From an uncultured Bacteroides sp. (GTDB lineage: Bacteria > Bacteroidota > Bacteroidia > Bacteroidales > Bacteroidaceae), in NCBI RefSeq assembly GCF_910586915.1, contig NZ_CAJULN010000014.1, positions 6,440 through 70,439 of the forward strand: a DNA stretch of 64,000 nucleotides. The letters run 5' to 3'. The position numbers and the translations under genes were made by a program. The notes under the pieces are model-generated. The model did no database searches and had not been told where the DNA came from. It was given only the letters and a program-made list of their open reading frames with translations. Position 1 is the first letter of the stretch. Every line of letters starts with the position of its first letter. Below are positions 26,689-35,480 of the stretch, piece after piece.

Positions 26689-28059
26689 ATGGATTTCATC
26701 TTCATCAAATCATCCAAGGCCGGAAAGGAGGACTACGGTTCCATCTATGCCCGTGTGCGCACCGGAAAGGCGAACATGAAGGTCGTGACGGGCTTCACCA
26801 TCAAACAGCTTGAATGGGAAAAGTACCGCAGCCTGCAATACACCTCGTCAGCCCTGATGTCGAGCATCGGGATAAAGTACGGGCAGTTCGCCCAAGTCCT
26901 CGCGAGGATAAAGGCGGCATTTGAGGCGGACGGCTTCAATCCCAAGGAGGCCAAGAACATCATCGAGAGCGTGAAACACGACGTGCTCAACGGGATGATG
27001 CAGATTGTGGAGGTCAAGCCCAAAGGCAGGATGCTGTTCGATGATTTCCTTACCTCTTATATAGAAGACATGGAAACCGGACGGCGCACCAAGAAAGGCC
27101 GTACCGTGAAAGTATCACCTGCCTATATAAAAGGTCTGCGCATCATTCAAGGGCAAATCCGAAATTACCAAAAGGAAACACACCGCAAACTCGGATTGGA
27201 TGACATGACGATGGAGACACGCAACAGCCTTGTCGGTTACTGGAAGGAACGGGGCTTGATGCCCAACGCCATCAACTCGTACATGACCGATGTCCGCACG
27301 GTGGCAAAGGCGGCCTACGAGGACAAGCTGACCAAATGCGATGATTTCCGTCATTTCGACTTCGTGCCGAAAAAGGAGGAGGTGGACAACATCTATCTCA
27401 CGCCGGAACAGATACAGGAAATGCTCGACCTTGACCTTTCCACCAAGGAAACTGTAAAAAAGAGACTGGAATCACTCGACATCAGCGAGGACGAGAAATT
27501 GGCACAACTTTCCAAATGCCGCATCACTCATATCAGGACACTGGAGCACGTAAGGGACATTTTCATTGTGGGCTGTCTGACCGGGCAGCGTGTGTCCGAC
27601 TATTCAAGGATATGCGAGGACATGATAACGGAAATCGGCGGCACGGAGTTCATACTCATCACCCAGCAGAAGACGGAAAAGAAAGTCTATATCCCCGTTG
27701 ACAGGCGCGTGAGAGCCATTCTCGCCAAGTATGACGGCAAGTTGCCCCCGATTCATCCCAATGAAATGAACAAACTGGTGAAGACCATCGGCCTGTTGCT
27801 CGGCTGGACACATGACTGCGGCTTTGATGAGAAGCGTCTCAACCCCAAACGTGGAAGGAGGTTCTGCGACATGCTCCTTTCCCATACAGCTCGGAGAAGT
27901 TTCGCCACCAACGCGTATAAGGCTGGTGTCCCTCTTCCTTCCATCCAAGCCATCACCGGACACAGCAGCGAGGCGCAACTGCGCCGCTACCTGAAACTGG
28001 ACGCGGAGGAAAAGGCCGTCATTGCGTTAAAGGATTTCAAGGGTATCATCGAAATATAA
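26689..28059 (+). CDS. Tyrosine-type site-specific integrase of the nested element
   Basis: A 456-residue integrase with a phage-integrase SAM-like domain and a catalytic domain. Catalytic residues are arginine in CLTGQRVSDYSRI, H-x-x-R in LLSHTARRSFATNAYKAG, histidine in AITGHSSEAQLRRY and the tyrosine in RRYLKLD. I chose ATG 26689 over upstream alternatives because MDFIFIKSSKAGKEDYGSIY fits the family start and a TACCTTTG promoter box lies at about 26654-26661. Confidence 0.9.
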   Translation: MDFIFIKSSKAGKEDYGSIYARVRTGKANMKVVTGFTIKQLEWEKYRSLQYTSSALMSSIGIKYGQFAQVLARIKAAFEADGFNPKEAKNIIESVKHDVLNGMMQIVEVKPKGRMLFDDFLTSYIEDMETGRRTKKGRTVKVSPAYIKGLRIIQGQIRNYQKETHRKLGLDDMTMETRNSLVGYWKERGLMPNAINSYMTDVRTVAKAAYEDKLTKCDDFRHFDFVPKKEEVDNIYLTPEQIQEMLDLDLSTKETVKKRLESLDISEDEKLAQLSKCRITHIRTLEHVRDIFIVGCLTGQRVSDYSRICEDMITEIGGTEFILITQQKTEKKVYIPVDRRVRAILAKYDGKLPPIHPNEMNKLVKTIGLLLGWTHDCGFDEKRLNPKRGRRFCDMLLSHTARRSFATNAYKAGVPLPSIQAITGHSSEAQLRRYLKLDAEEKAVIALKDFKGIIEI

Positions 28060-28069
28060 GGAGGTGCTT

Positions 28070-29260
28070 ATGGAGAAATCAAGGTTTGACATCATCAGCG
28101 ACCTGTTCAAGCTGTCCAACGTAATCAGTGAGAGCCTGAAACTTGCGGAATCGCTTTACAACAAATCTTCCGGCAGTGACGAAACAGATTGCAAGGATAT
28201 TTGCCGGAACATCAGATACAGCCTGAAGCCCCTGCCTTTTCTTTTGGCCGGCATCAGGGAATATGTCACCGAACACGAGGACAAGGAGCTGGCACGGAAA
28301 TTCGTCGGGCTGCACGATGACACGAAAAGGCTTCATGACATCTGTTCCAAATATGCGGACTTGAACAAGGCGGCTTTCCGTACTGGGGTGGCTTACCTGA
28401 GCATGGAAGTCATAAGGCAATACTTCTTTCCCGAAAAAGGACAGGAGCAAGTATCGCCGGAATGTTCTGATATTTCTCCCAAACCAATGACACGTACCGA
28501 AGCCACCGACTGCATCGACACCATCCTTTCCGCAATACGGAAGTGTGCAAAGGATCCAGACGGGAACAGAGGGAAAGAAATGTATGCCATGCTTGCCAAA
28601 GTGGACAAGGCGAAAATCCAAGCCGTCAAGGAGTATATTGTCAATGCCAACGACAAGGATTTGGCGCAACTCTTCACGGAATATTTTGCAGAAGCCGTCC
28701 ACCTTTCCATGCTGCCCCAAAATGATGATGTGAAAGCGCAGTCCGCCGGAATAAAGATGTTCCATATCGCCATGACGATGGGATATGTCAAAAGAAACGT
28801 GCTGCATGAGAACGAGTCCAAGTTGGCAATATCCCAAACAATACCCTCTTGCACAGAAGAAGTATCATCCGATTTTACCGCCACAGATACAATGCAAGGC
28901 GGCACGTTTAGCACGACCGCACAAGTTCCCGTTTTAAGGCTGTACCGTTTCCTTACCACCTTTACCGTACAGAGCGGCCCCGACAAGGGCAAACCTCTAT
29001 TGGATGGAAATGCCGTTTCCGACCGGGATTTCCTCCGTGCCGTCATGCGTGCCGACTACTCCACGATATACGACAGTTGCGTGAAAGGCAAGATGCGTTG
29101 TGTCGCCATCCTGCTGTCCAAAGCCTACTTCAAGGACTGGAAAGGTTACAGGGAAGTCGCAGCCCGTTCTATGGGTCTGACACCCGAAAGCCTCGCCAAG
29201 TATAACGTGGAGAAAACCTTTATAACGAAGCTCAAAAAGCTGCTTCCCATGATAAAATAG
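28070..29260 (+). CDS. Unknown protein of the nested element
   Basis: A 396-residue, mostly helical protein with no motif that I recognise. A good ribosome-binding site (AGGAGG) sits 5 bp before ATG 28070, and the gene starts 10 bp after the integrase stop, so both are probably one transcript. The C-terminal part (FLRAVMRADYSTIYDSCVKG to SMGLTPESLAKYN) looks like a compact DNA-binding or regulatory domain. It has no signal peptide or membrane segment. Confidence 0.7.
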   Translation: MEKSRFDIISDLFKLSNVISESLKLAESLYNKSSGSDETDCKDICRNIRYSLKPLPFLLAGIREYVTEHEDKELARKFVGLHDDTKRLHDICSKYADLNKAAFRTGVAYLSMEVIRQYFFPEKGQEQVSPECSDISPKPMTRTEATDCIDTILSAIRKCAKDPDGNRGKEMYAMLAKVDKAKIQAVKEYIVNANDKDLAQLFTEYFAEAVHLSMLPQNDDVKAQSAGIKMFHIAMTMGYVKRNVLHENESKLAISQTIPSCTEEVSSDFTATDTMQGGTFSTTAQVPVLRLYRFLTTFTVQSGPDKGKPLLDGNAVSDRDFLRAVMRADYSTIYDSCVKGKMRCVAILLSKAYFKDWKGYREVAARSMGLTPESLAKYNVEKTFITKLKKLLPMIK

Positions 29261-29433
29261 TGACATAACCCACAGGTGGCTACAATTCACCACAACCCAC
29301 AGACTTCCACAAGCCGTTAAGCACCAGTTGTTTGACGGCTTTTTTCATGCGGTGTCATTTCACAGAATACCACAAATTCACAGGTTTTATTATTGCCATA
29401 CCTTTGCCACCATGAACTTAAAATCAGTGAATT

Positions 29434-29745
29434 ATGACAGATAAGACAGAAATGGTACTGGTATCGCGCGACGAGCTTCAACAGCTTATCGGCGCAAGCG
29501 TGAGGTGCGCGTTTGAGGAATACCGGCAGGAACAGGCACCACAGGACACATCGGAGTATTACACCATCCGGCAACTGGCGGAGAAATGGGGCGTAAGCAT
29601 AGCGACCATCTGGCGGCACGAGAAGCTGGGACACATCAAAGGACAGCGGATAGGACGGCGTGTCTTGTTTCCCAAGGAACAGATAGACCGTATCAAGAGC
29701 CTGAAAGCCACCAACAGGAAGGCTGACAAGAACTCCAAGGGATAA
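29434..29745 (+). CDS. Excisionase-like helix-turn-helix protein
   Basis: A 103-residue protein with an HTH_17/MerR-like domain at about 43-90 (YYTIRQLAEKWGVSIATIWR, then GHIKGQRIGRRVLFPKEQI) and a lysine-rich tail. Small proteins like this direct excision or regulate the integrase in Bacteroides elements. It has its own short leader and is followed 34 bp later by the next gene. Confidence 0.75.
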   Translation: MTDKTEMVLVSRDELQQLIGASVRCAFEEYRQEQAPQDTSEYYTIRQLAEKWGVSIATIWRHEKLGHIKGQRIGRRVLFPKEQIDRIKSLKATNRKADKNSKG

Positions 29746-29779
29746 TTTACAAGACGCACAACAAAAAACGTCAAGGCTT

Positions 29780-30499
29780 ATGAAGAATTTGAAGCAGCTT
29801 GTTTTGCCGTGCTACAAATTGGAGATGGCAATGTCCGTGGAGGCATGGTACTTCCTGCACGGGAGCACGGACGGGATATGCAACCTCACCTATCTCCTTT
29901 CCCTTTTGTCGAAGATGGCGGTTTCGGAAGCACAAAACACCAAACGGGGATTGGGCTATGCCGTCCATCCCGGACAGGTGGATAGATCTATGCTGGTACT
30001 GGCCAAGGAATGGGGCATCGGGCGCAAGGCGGTGTCCCGCCTGTTGGAGGATTTCTCGGAACGCGGACTAATCCGTGTTGATTCCAATCCCGTGACTTCC
30101 ATCATAGACATGGTGTGCGTGAAGTCGTGGATGATAGCAGGGCGGCTCATCGAGAATCCGGCATACCGCCAGACAATCAAGGCATACGAAGGGGTACGGA
30201 TTTTCCTTTTCAACGGGCAACAATTAGAGACCTTGCGCCGCAGTTCGGCAAGGAAGAAGAAAGAAAAACCGATAGAAGAAACGCCAGAGGAAACGGATGG
30301 CTTACCGTCCATGAATCTGACCGGTTCCAATCCTATTATAGAAGGTATAGGAACAGCGGAAACCGAAACGGTAGCAACAACCAAAAGCGAAGTGGAAAGC
30401 ACTGTGGAAAATGCCGTTGTGGATGCCGACAACACACCTGTTTTAGAGGATGGCAATACTCTGTCCGGCTCACAGAAATGGAAACAGCCACAGGAATGA
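29780..30499 (+). CDS. Winged-helix-like protein of unknown function (element replication or control)
   Basis: A 239-residue protein. A helix-turn-helix-like segment is visible (AKEWGIGRKAVSRLLEDFSERGLIRVD, about 75-101), resembling winged-helix proteins used for replication initiation or control in mobile elements. The C-terminal 90 residues are low-complexity and acidic/Thr-rich, probably disordered. The adjacent downstream gap (30500-30674) carries the oriT-like hairpins. Function not established. Confidence 0.6.
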   Translation: MKNLKQLVLPCYKLEMAMSVEAWYFLHGSTDGICNLTYLLSLLSKMAVSEAQNTKRGLGYAVHPGQVDRSMLVLAKEWGIGRKAVSRLLEDFSERGLIRVDSNPVTSIIDMVCVKSWMIAGRLIENPAYRQTIKAYEGVRIFLFNGQQLETLRRSSARKKKEKPIEETPEETDGLPSMNLTGSNPIIEGIGTAETETVATTKSEVESTVENAVVDADNTPVLEDGNTLSGSQKWKQPQE

Positions 30500-30540
30500 A
30501 GCGGCAGGAATGGCAAGCGACAGCGTTTTAGAAGGGATAT

Positions 30541-30640
30541 TTTTTAGGGCTGGCAAGTTAATGTTTTCGTCCACGAAAACGACGCCACAGATGGCGACCC
30601 GGCCATGCGGATAACGGCAGGCACAATCACAGCCCTAAAA
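30541..30640 (+). other. Candidate oriT of the nested element
   Basis: An outer inverted repeat (TTTTAGGGCT 30542-30551 with AGCCCTAAAA 30631-30640) surrounds an inner stem (GTTTTCGT 30563-30570 with ACGAAAAC 30573-30580). The stretch TGGCAAGTTAATGTTTT at 30551-30567 matches the first element's candidate oriT (15144-15160) in 15 of 17 positions. It lies directly upstream of mobC and the relaxase. Confidence 0.6.
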
Positions 30641-30674
30641 CAGCATTCCAATTATAACCGATAACAACAGGTGT

Positions 30675-31025
30675 ATGACAGATAATGAAAATTCACATAA
30701 AGGAGGAAGGCCGAAATCGGCAAAAGGCAAGGCACGGACAAAGACCCTGTCCACGAGGCTCACGCTTGCCGAATGGAAAACCGTCATGAAACGGATAGCC
30801 GATGCCGGAAAGAAACCGTCGCATTTCCTGCGTGATCTTCTTTTACAGGGAAAGGTCACGGCGGCACGGACACAGGAGGACAGGAAACAGATACGGATGC
30901 TGGAGGGAGGTTGCAACAATCTGAACCAGTTGGCGAAGATGGCGCACCAGCAGGGATTTCCGAGAACCAAGGAAAAAATCACCGCCTTGCTGGACGAGTT
31001 CAATAGAATCATCGCAAGGATATGA
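30675..31025 (+). CDS. MobC-like mobilisation accessory protein
   Basis: A 116-residue protein with a basic N-terminus (GGRPKSAKGKARTKTLSTRL), a ribbon-helix-helix-like segment and the MobC-type stretch IRMLEGGCNNLNQLAKMAHQ. It is homologous in position and plan to 15238-15612. It should help the relaxase at oriT. It overlaps the relaxase start by 4 bp (ATGATG at 31022). Confidence 0.85.
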   Translation: MTDNENSHKGGRPKSAKGKARTKTLSTRLTLAEWKTVMKRIADAGKKPSHFLRDLLLQGKVTAARTQEDRKQIRMLEGGCNNLNQLAKMAHQQGFPRTKEKITALLDEFNRIIARI

Positions 31026-32095
31026 TGGGCGACATGAAGAAACGGGCGAGCTTCGCCAAGCTGGTGAACTACGTGAACAACCCGAAAAAAGCAAGGCTCA
31101 TCGACAGCAAGGACGTGCGGCTTGACAGCAACGCCACCATCGCCCGAAGTATGCAGGGGCAGGCGGACGACAAGCCGGGGCGCGGGCTGAAAAATCCGGT
31201 GTACCACATATCGCTGGACTTCGCCCACGAGGACACCCCCAAGATAACGGATGCCCTTATGGTCGAAATAGCCCGTGAGTATATGCAACGCATGGGCATT
31301 GTGAACACCCAGTATATCGTGTGCCGGCACACCGACAAGGAACACCAACACCTGCACATCGTGGCCAACAGGGTGGACAACGACGGGAACACCATAAGCG
31401 ACAGGAACGATGCCATACGCAACGTGGCGGTGTGCAAGGCTCTCACACGGGAGTACGGGCTGCATTTCGCCAAGGGCAAGATGAAAGTGAAACGTGACCG
31501 GCTGCGTGGCAAGGACAAGGTGAAATACCAAATCTATGATGCTATCAAAGCTGCCTTGCCACGTTGCAGCAGTTGGACGGAATTGTGCGAAAGGCTGGCC
31601 CGACAGGGTATTGAAACCAGCTTCAAGTTTGACCGTCGAAACGGCAAGATCATCGGCGTGTCGTTCACCAAAGACGAGGTTTCGTTCAGCGGATCACGGA
31701 TAGACCGGAGCATGGGATTTTATAAAATAGACAGTCTGTTAGGCGGACGTATCATTGACAATGTGGAATGGAGAAACAATCTGCATGGCAACACCCGGAA
31801 AATGGATGAAGCCGGGGCAGACAAGGCGACCATATATACGGATGAACCGTTTGAACAGGCTGCGAACCCCACTTATACCGATAACCATGCAGAACCCTCC
31901 GGCAACGGGGACTTTGCCGATACCGGTTCAGGTGCAAACATAGTCCAAGCGGGCATCGGCGTGCTTATCGAGTTGTGCGTCCAGCCACACCAAGCCAAGG
32001 TATCATCCGGCGGCGGAGGTGGAGGAAATGAAAGCGACTGGGGCGAAAATGACAACGAAAAGGACAAACTTAAACCAGGAAGGAGAAGAAGATGA
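31022..32095 (+). CDS. Relaxase / mobilisation nuclease of the nested element
   Basis: A 357-residue MobA/VirD2-type relaxase. The histidine triad is in CRHTDKEHQHLHIVANRVDN at about 101-120, with VNYVNNPKKAR near the N-terminus. The glycine run near the C-terminus (VSSGGGGGGNE) and the PHQA segment before it also occur in the relaxase at 15596. The two enzymes are clearly homologous but diverged. The stop overlaps the next ATG. Confidence 0.9.
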   Translation: MMGDMKKRASFAKLVNYVNNPKKARLIDSKDVRLDSNATIARSMQGQADDKPGRGLKNPVYHISLDFAHEDTPKITDALMVEIAREYMQRMGIVNTQYIVCRHTDKEHQHLHIVANRVDNDGNTISDRNDAIRNVAVCKALTREYGLHFAKGKMKVKRDRLRGKDKVKYQIYDAIKAALPRCSSWTELCERLARQGIETSFKFDRRNGKIIGVSFTKDEVSFSGSRIDRSMGFYKIDSLLGGRIIDNVEWRNNLHGNTRKMDEAGADKATIYTDEPFEQAANPTYTDNHAEPSGNGDFADTGSGANIVQAGIGVLIELCVQPHQAKVSSGGGGGGNESDWGENDNEKDKLKPGRRRR

Positions 32096-32859
32096 AAGAC
32101 GAAATACAGAATCTCATAGACCTCATAGGTGCTTTGGCCGAGGACATCGAGGCCGTCAAGGCGAAGTTGGACGCAAAAGACGCTTCGGACAAGGACGAGG
32201 CGGTGAAAAGGCTGACGGTGAAGCTGGAGCCTGTCATACGTTTCTTTGGCGGCAGCACGCCGACGAACATCAATGAGATTTTCAAGAGCAAGGACGCCAT
32301 AGAGGATTACAAAAAATTCTTGGGCGACGAAATGGTTGTCAGTTGGCTGGCATACACCAAAGCCGACGAGAAGGATATGCGCGAACGCGGCATACCGACC
32401 ACGAAAGACCTCTTGTCAGACATACGCAAGATGCTGGCGGAGCATATAGATGAAGGCAAGCGGATTTCGGAAAACGGACAGCAAAACCAACGGCGGACGA
32501 ATGGATTTCTGCGCCCGTTAAAATTCAGTTCCATATCCAAGCGGATAAAATCCTTATGGCGCAAAATCCCCTATGGATGGTACAAGAACCCTTACGCATG
32601 GACTGGCATCGTTTGTACACTCGTGTTCTTTGCCCTGTTTGCCGTCAGTTGGGTGCAATGGCATAAATACCGGGAGGAAAACAGGCAGCTAAGAAAAGTT
32701 GCAGACAAACATAAAGTGACTACGGTCATGCTCAATAAGTTGCACCCGGAACTTGCCGTGACCATCGGGGCTTACGAAAAATTGACAGAAATAGTTGGTG
32801 CAGATTCGACTTTGGCTGTATTTCAAAGTCAAATGGAAAAATCCAAACTTTTGCATTGA
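32092..32859 (+). CDS. Membrane-anchored mobilisation-module protein of unknown function
   Basis: A 255-residue protein. A helical, charged N-terminus (LIDLIGALAEDIEAVKAKLD) is followed by a middle region and one transmembrane segment (WTGIVCTLVFFALFAVSWVQW, about 167-187) with a soluble C-terminal part. It shares layout with 16498-17145. The repeated occurrence after relaxase genes implies a role in mobilisation, perhaps anchoring the relaxosome; this is inference. Confidence 0.65.
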   Translation: MKDEIQNLIDLIGALAEDIEAVKAKLDAKDASDKDEAVKRLTVKLEPVIRFFGGSTPTNINEIFKSKDAIEDYKKFLGDEMVVSWLAYTKADEKDMRERGIPTTKDLLSDIRKMLAEHIDEGKRISENGQQNQRRTNGFLRPLKFSSISKRIKSLWRKIPYGWYKNPYAWTGIVCTLVFFALFAVSWVQWHKYREENRQLRKVADKHKVTTVMLNKLHPELAVTIGAYEKLTEIVGADSTLAVFQSQMEKSKLLH

Positions 32860-32866
32860 TATATTA

Positions 32867-32924
32867 ATATTCCATAAAAAGTCAACCTTAATGTGTTAAT
32901 AAAGGTCGGCTTTTTATGGAATAT
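32867..32924. terminator. Long hairpin terminator at the end of the nested element
   Basis: A 24-bp stem pairs 32867-32890 with about 32901-32924, with only G-U type mismatches, and has A/T runs on both sides. It can stop transcription from both the mobilisation operon and the convergent envelope operon. Confidence 0.85.
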
Positions 32925-32957
32925 TTAGCTCTCTCGTGAAAGTATCGATATCACAAT

Positions 32958-33491
32958 TTAATACACAATACCTAGCTTGAGAAATACAGAACTTCTATTA
33001 TCATTGTGATTAATTCCGCTCGCTGCTTTAACGGAATATTGACAGAAATTATATCCGACAGCAGGAATTATGCCTATTTTCTTTACTTTACATACCTGAT
33101 ATCCGACAGATATGCTTGTTAAAAAGCCTGCCTCCATATTATCCTCATTGGATAATAAAGCATACCCTAAATCGCCGCTAAAAACTATTTGCTTGTTTTG
33201 AAATGGGTGAAATCTCAAATTCAAAAAGAGTGGCAATATGTTTAGACCCGGATTAGAGTAACCATTTAATCCGATTCCCGCTCCCACAGACAACTTCTCG
33301 ACTACATAATAGCCCAGAACAGCTTGTATGGATGAAAAAGAGTTGTTCTTAGGATAAGAGATACCATGAACATCTTTTTTCTCGGCTAAACTATATCCAT
33401 AACCCACTTCAACACCGCCCCATAGCCTGTTGTTTTGAGCATTCGCTGCAAGTATGCAAAATAACAGTAGTGTTACTATAATACTTCTCAT
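32958..33491 (-). CDS. Predicted outer-membrane beta-barrel protein
   Basis: 177 residues. The signal peptide (SIIVTLLLFCILAANAQ) is followed by alternating aromatic strands (LWGGVEVGYGYSL, LSVGAGIGLNGYS, IVFSGDLGYALLS, FLTSISVGYQV) and a C-terminal aromatic (LKLGIVY), typical of small 8-stranded barrels. I took ATG 33491 because it precedes the signal peptide. It is the last gene of a four-gene minus-strand operon, 7 bp after the lipoprotein gene. Function unknown; a distinct barrel gene follows the TetR gene. Confidence 0.7.
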   Translation of the reverse strand: MRSIIVTLLLFCILAANAQNNRLWGGVEVGYGYSLAEKKDVHGISYPKNNSFSSIQAVLGYYVVEKLSVGAGIGLNGYSNPGLNILPLFLNLRFHPFQNKQIVFSGDLGYALLSNEDNMEAGFLTSISVGYQVCKVKKIGIIPAVGYNFCQYSVKAASGINHNDNRSSVFLKLGIVY

Positions 33492-33498
33492 AATATGG

Positions 33499-35013
33499 CT
33501 ATTTAATAAGTCGAACCCCTTTCCATCTACCATTGTAATATGCCGCACCAAAGGCATCAATGTCATGGATATCAAACTCCGTTGGTAAAAAACCTGTTAC
33601 ACTAAAGTTGTTAAGAGTAAAACCGAAGGAACGATCAAATCGTACTGTCTTGGAAGACCTCCTTCCATACTCCTTAACTCCCATTATATAAGGTTTCTCT
33701 TGATTAAATGTATAAGAGGTATTCCCCCAGACCAGATAGGAGATTCTCGGATCTTTGGGCTGTATTTGTTTTTTAATAGGAGTATATACGTGTTTACCGG
33801 CTTGCTGTTTTAAGAACTTATAAATATAATCGGCCGGCGTATTATATAATTTGTTCATAATATCTTTATTGGGATATACGTTGTTTGCAATCGTTACTTC
33901 AGGCAGAAACATGTATATGTCGTCAACCCAATCTTTAACTATATCCAGTTTTCTATAATTACCATAAACGAACTTGGAGATGATACCGTTGATAGTACCT
34001 GTGAAATTATTCCAGTTAGTCGATGTCGTAGGGGTTATAGAAGAAAAGGAACGCGGATTCTTCAGTTTCAGTACCCCATGTACTTTATTGAATCCGATAG
34101 CTAACTTATCAGCATTTTCCGACACCCAGTATTTGACAAACAAGAACTTTTTTCTTCTTTGCATCTTTACTTTTATACCTGCGGAAGCATAAAATGCGTA
34201 ATTAATATCAAACACATTTACCTGCACTCTTTTTTTGCTATCAAAATAGTTTTCTTTGGACACATCCTTGCCTCTAATCTTATCCCAGAATTTTTGATAT
34301 AAAGAATTATTTTTCCACTTGTAAGAATTTACATTATATCCATCATGGAAATTAGAAGTTACAGCCCGTGTGGCCGGTTCTTCTTCAACGGGAGTCAATT
34401 CGCTCTCTATTACGCTTCCATCGCCAAATGTGTTTGTAAACGTGACCCCATTGCCTAACTCTATGTATTTTCCACTCTCATTCGAATGTATTAGAGTCGT
34501 ATCAAATTTTGCAATTGCATCTTCTATGAAATCGATATTATCTCCGCTTGCAGAAAATGTACCATACGGAGTTACTTTAAAGAACCGGTCATCAATCTTT
34601 ATTCTTAAAGTCGTATCCATAACTTCCATAAGAATAGGATCGACAAGCAACTCTTCAGCATTCATAAGATTAAATTCATCTGGTGACATTTCCTCTTCCT
34701 CTTGAATGTCGCTTGCATTTCTAGTCGTGGTTGAGAGACTTTCCTTTAACGAGGCAATAGAAGTAAACCCTTGGATTTTTCTCATGCCCGAACGCGTTGA
34801 AGCACTTTCTGAACTTCTGTCTTCTTCCAATGAAGTCAGATACTCTTGGAAGATGTCGTTACTTTCAAAGTTCAGATATCCATTTTCCACTTGAATACCG
34901 CTAAAAGTATTTTGCTCCTGCGTTTCTATCGACTTTGCCAGTGGCAAATCTTCTTGCTGACAAGCACTGAATGTAAATGCCGTCAAGCATAATGTGATTA
35001 GTTGTTTTTTCAT
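33499..35013 (-). CDS. Large lipoprotein of unknown function
   Basis: 504 residues. The signal peptide ends in the lipobox FSAC (cysteine 18). An acidic, Ser/Thr-rich linker (about 20-130) contains TRSGMRKIQG, a motif similar to TRSGGMKIV in the lipoprotein at 35481. The rest is a large soluble domain rich in aromatic residues that I do not recognise. It lies between a small lipoprotein gene (52 bp upstream) and a beta-barrel gene (7 bp downstream). The pairing suggests a cell-surface assembly. Confidence 0.7.
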   Translation of the reverse strand: MKKQLITLCLTAFTFSACQQEDLPLAKSIETQEQNTFSGIQVENGYLNFESNDIFQEYLTSLEEDRSSESASTRSGMRKIQGFTSIASLKESLSTTTRNASDIQEEEEMSPDEFNLMNAEELLVDPILMEVMDTTLRIKIDDRFFKVTPYGTFSASGDNIDFIEDAIAKFDTTLIHSNESGKYIELGNGVTFTNTFGDGSVIESELTPVEEEPATRAVTSNFHDGYNVNSYKWKNNSLYQKFWDKIRGKDVSKENYFDSKKRVQVNVFDINYAFYASAGIKVKMQRRKKFLFVKYWVSENADKLAIGFNKVHGVLKLKNPRSFSSITPTTSTNWNNFTGTINGIISKFVYGNYRKLDIVKDWVDDIYMFLPEVTIANNVYPNKDIMNKLYNTPADYIYKFLKQQAGKHVYTPIKKQIQPKDPRISYLVWGNTSYTFNQEKPYIMGVKEYGRRSSKTVRFDRSFGFTLNNFSVTGFLPTEFDIHDIDAFGAAYYNGRWKGVRLIK

Positions 35014-35065
35014 CTTTAATAAATTAGATTTAATATAAAACTGTCTTAGTTATAAATCGCTTCGG

Positions 35066-35473
35066 TTATTTCTTCACCCGCTTATAGGTTGGTGTCAATC
35101 TAAAGAAATTATTATCATTTATATATAAATAGTCCCCTTCAATTTTGTAATATTGTACAGGCAATTCTTTGGATAGCGTAAAACGACTTCCTGTGTAGAT
35201 ATATCTTCTAAGAACGGAATCTCCTTCCGTGAACCAACAATCTCCTTGGCTTCCTTCCGGATTAATATCACCATCTGAGTAATTATAGATATATCCATCT
35301 TCATTGTAAATCTGAAACATGGAAGGATCGGCCAGAAATTGCCATTTACCGATTAGTTTCGAATCTCTTGGCTGTGACAGATAGAAGGCCAACAGTTCTT
35401 TATCATCATGAGTACAACCGGAAAACGGAAGCAGAATAACCGATATCCATATTGACAAAATCAATGTTCTCAT
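35066..35473 (-). CDS. Small lipoprotein of unknown function
   Basis: About 135 residues from ATG 35473. It has a hydrophobic signal segment and the lipobox FSGC, then a compact domain with LIGKWQFLADPSMFQIYNED and KIEGDYLYINDNNFFRLTP, reminiscent of lipocalin-like/META-like small beta folds but not assignable. It starts 7 bp after the NlpC/P60-like lipoprotein gene, so they are surely co-transcribed. Confidence 0.68.
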   Translation of the reverse strand: MRTLILSIWISVILLPFSGCTHDDKELLAFYLSQPRDSKLIGKWQFLADPSMFQIYNEDGYIYNYSDGDINPEGSQGDCWFTEGDSVLRRYIYTGSRFTLSKELPVQYYKIEGDYLYINDNNFFRLTPTYKRVKK

Positions 35474-35480
35474 AATACTG

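Larger units (their letters stand above)
26600..32925. mobile_element. Second, nested mobilisable element
   Basis: The segment is a self-contained set: integrase, unknown protein, excisionase-like protein, helix-turn-helix protein, oriT-like hairpin, MobC, relaxase and membrane protein. It is visibly richer in G+C and uses more C/G-ending codons than its neighbours on both sides. The terminator at 32867-32924 is a natural right limit. I could not find convincing end repeats, so both limits are approximate. Confidence 0.65.
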
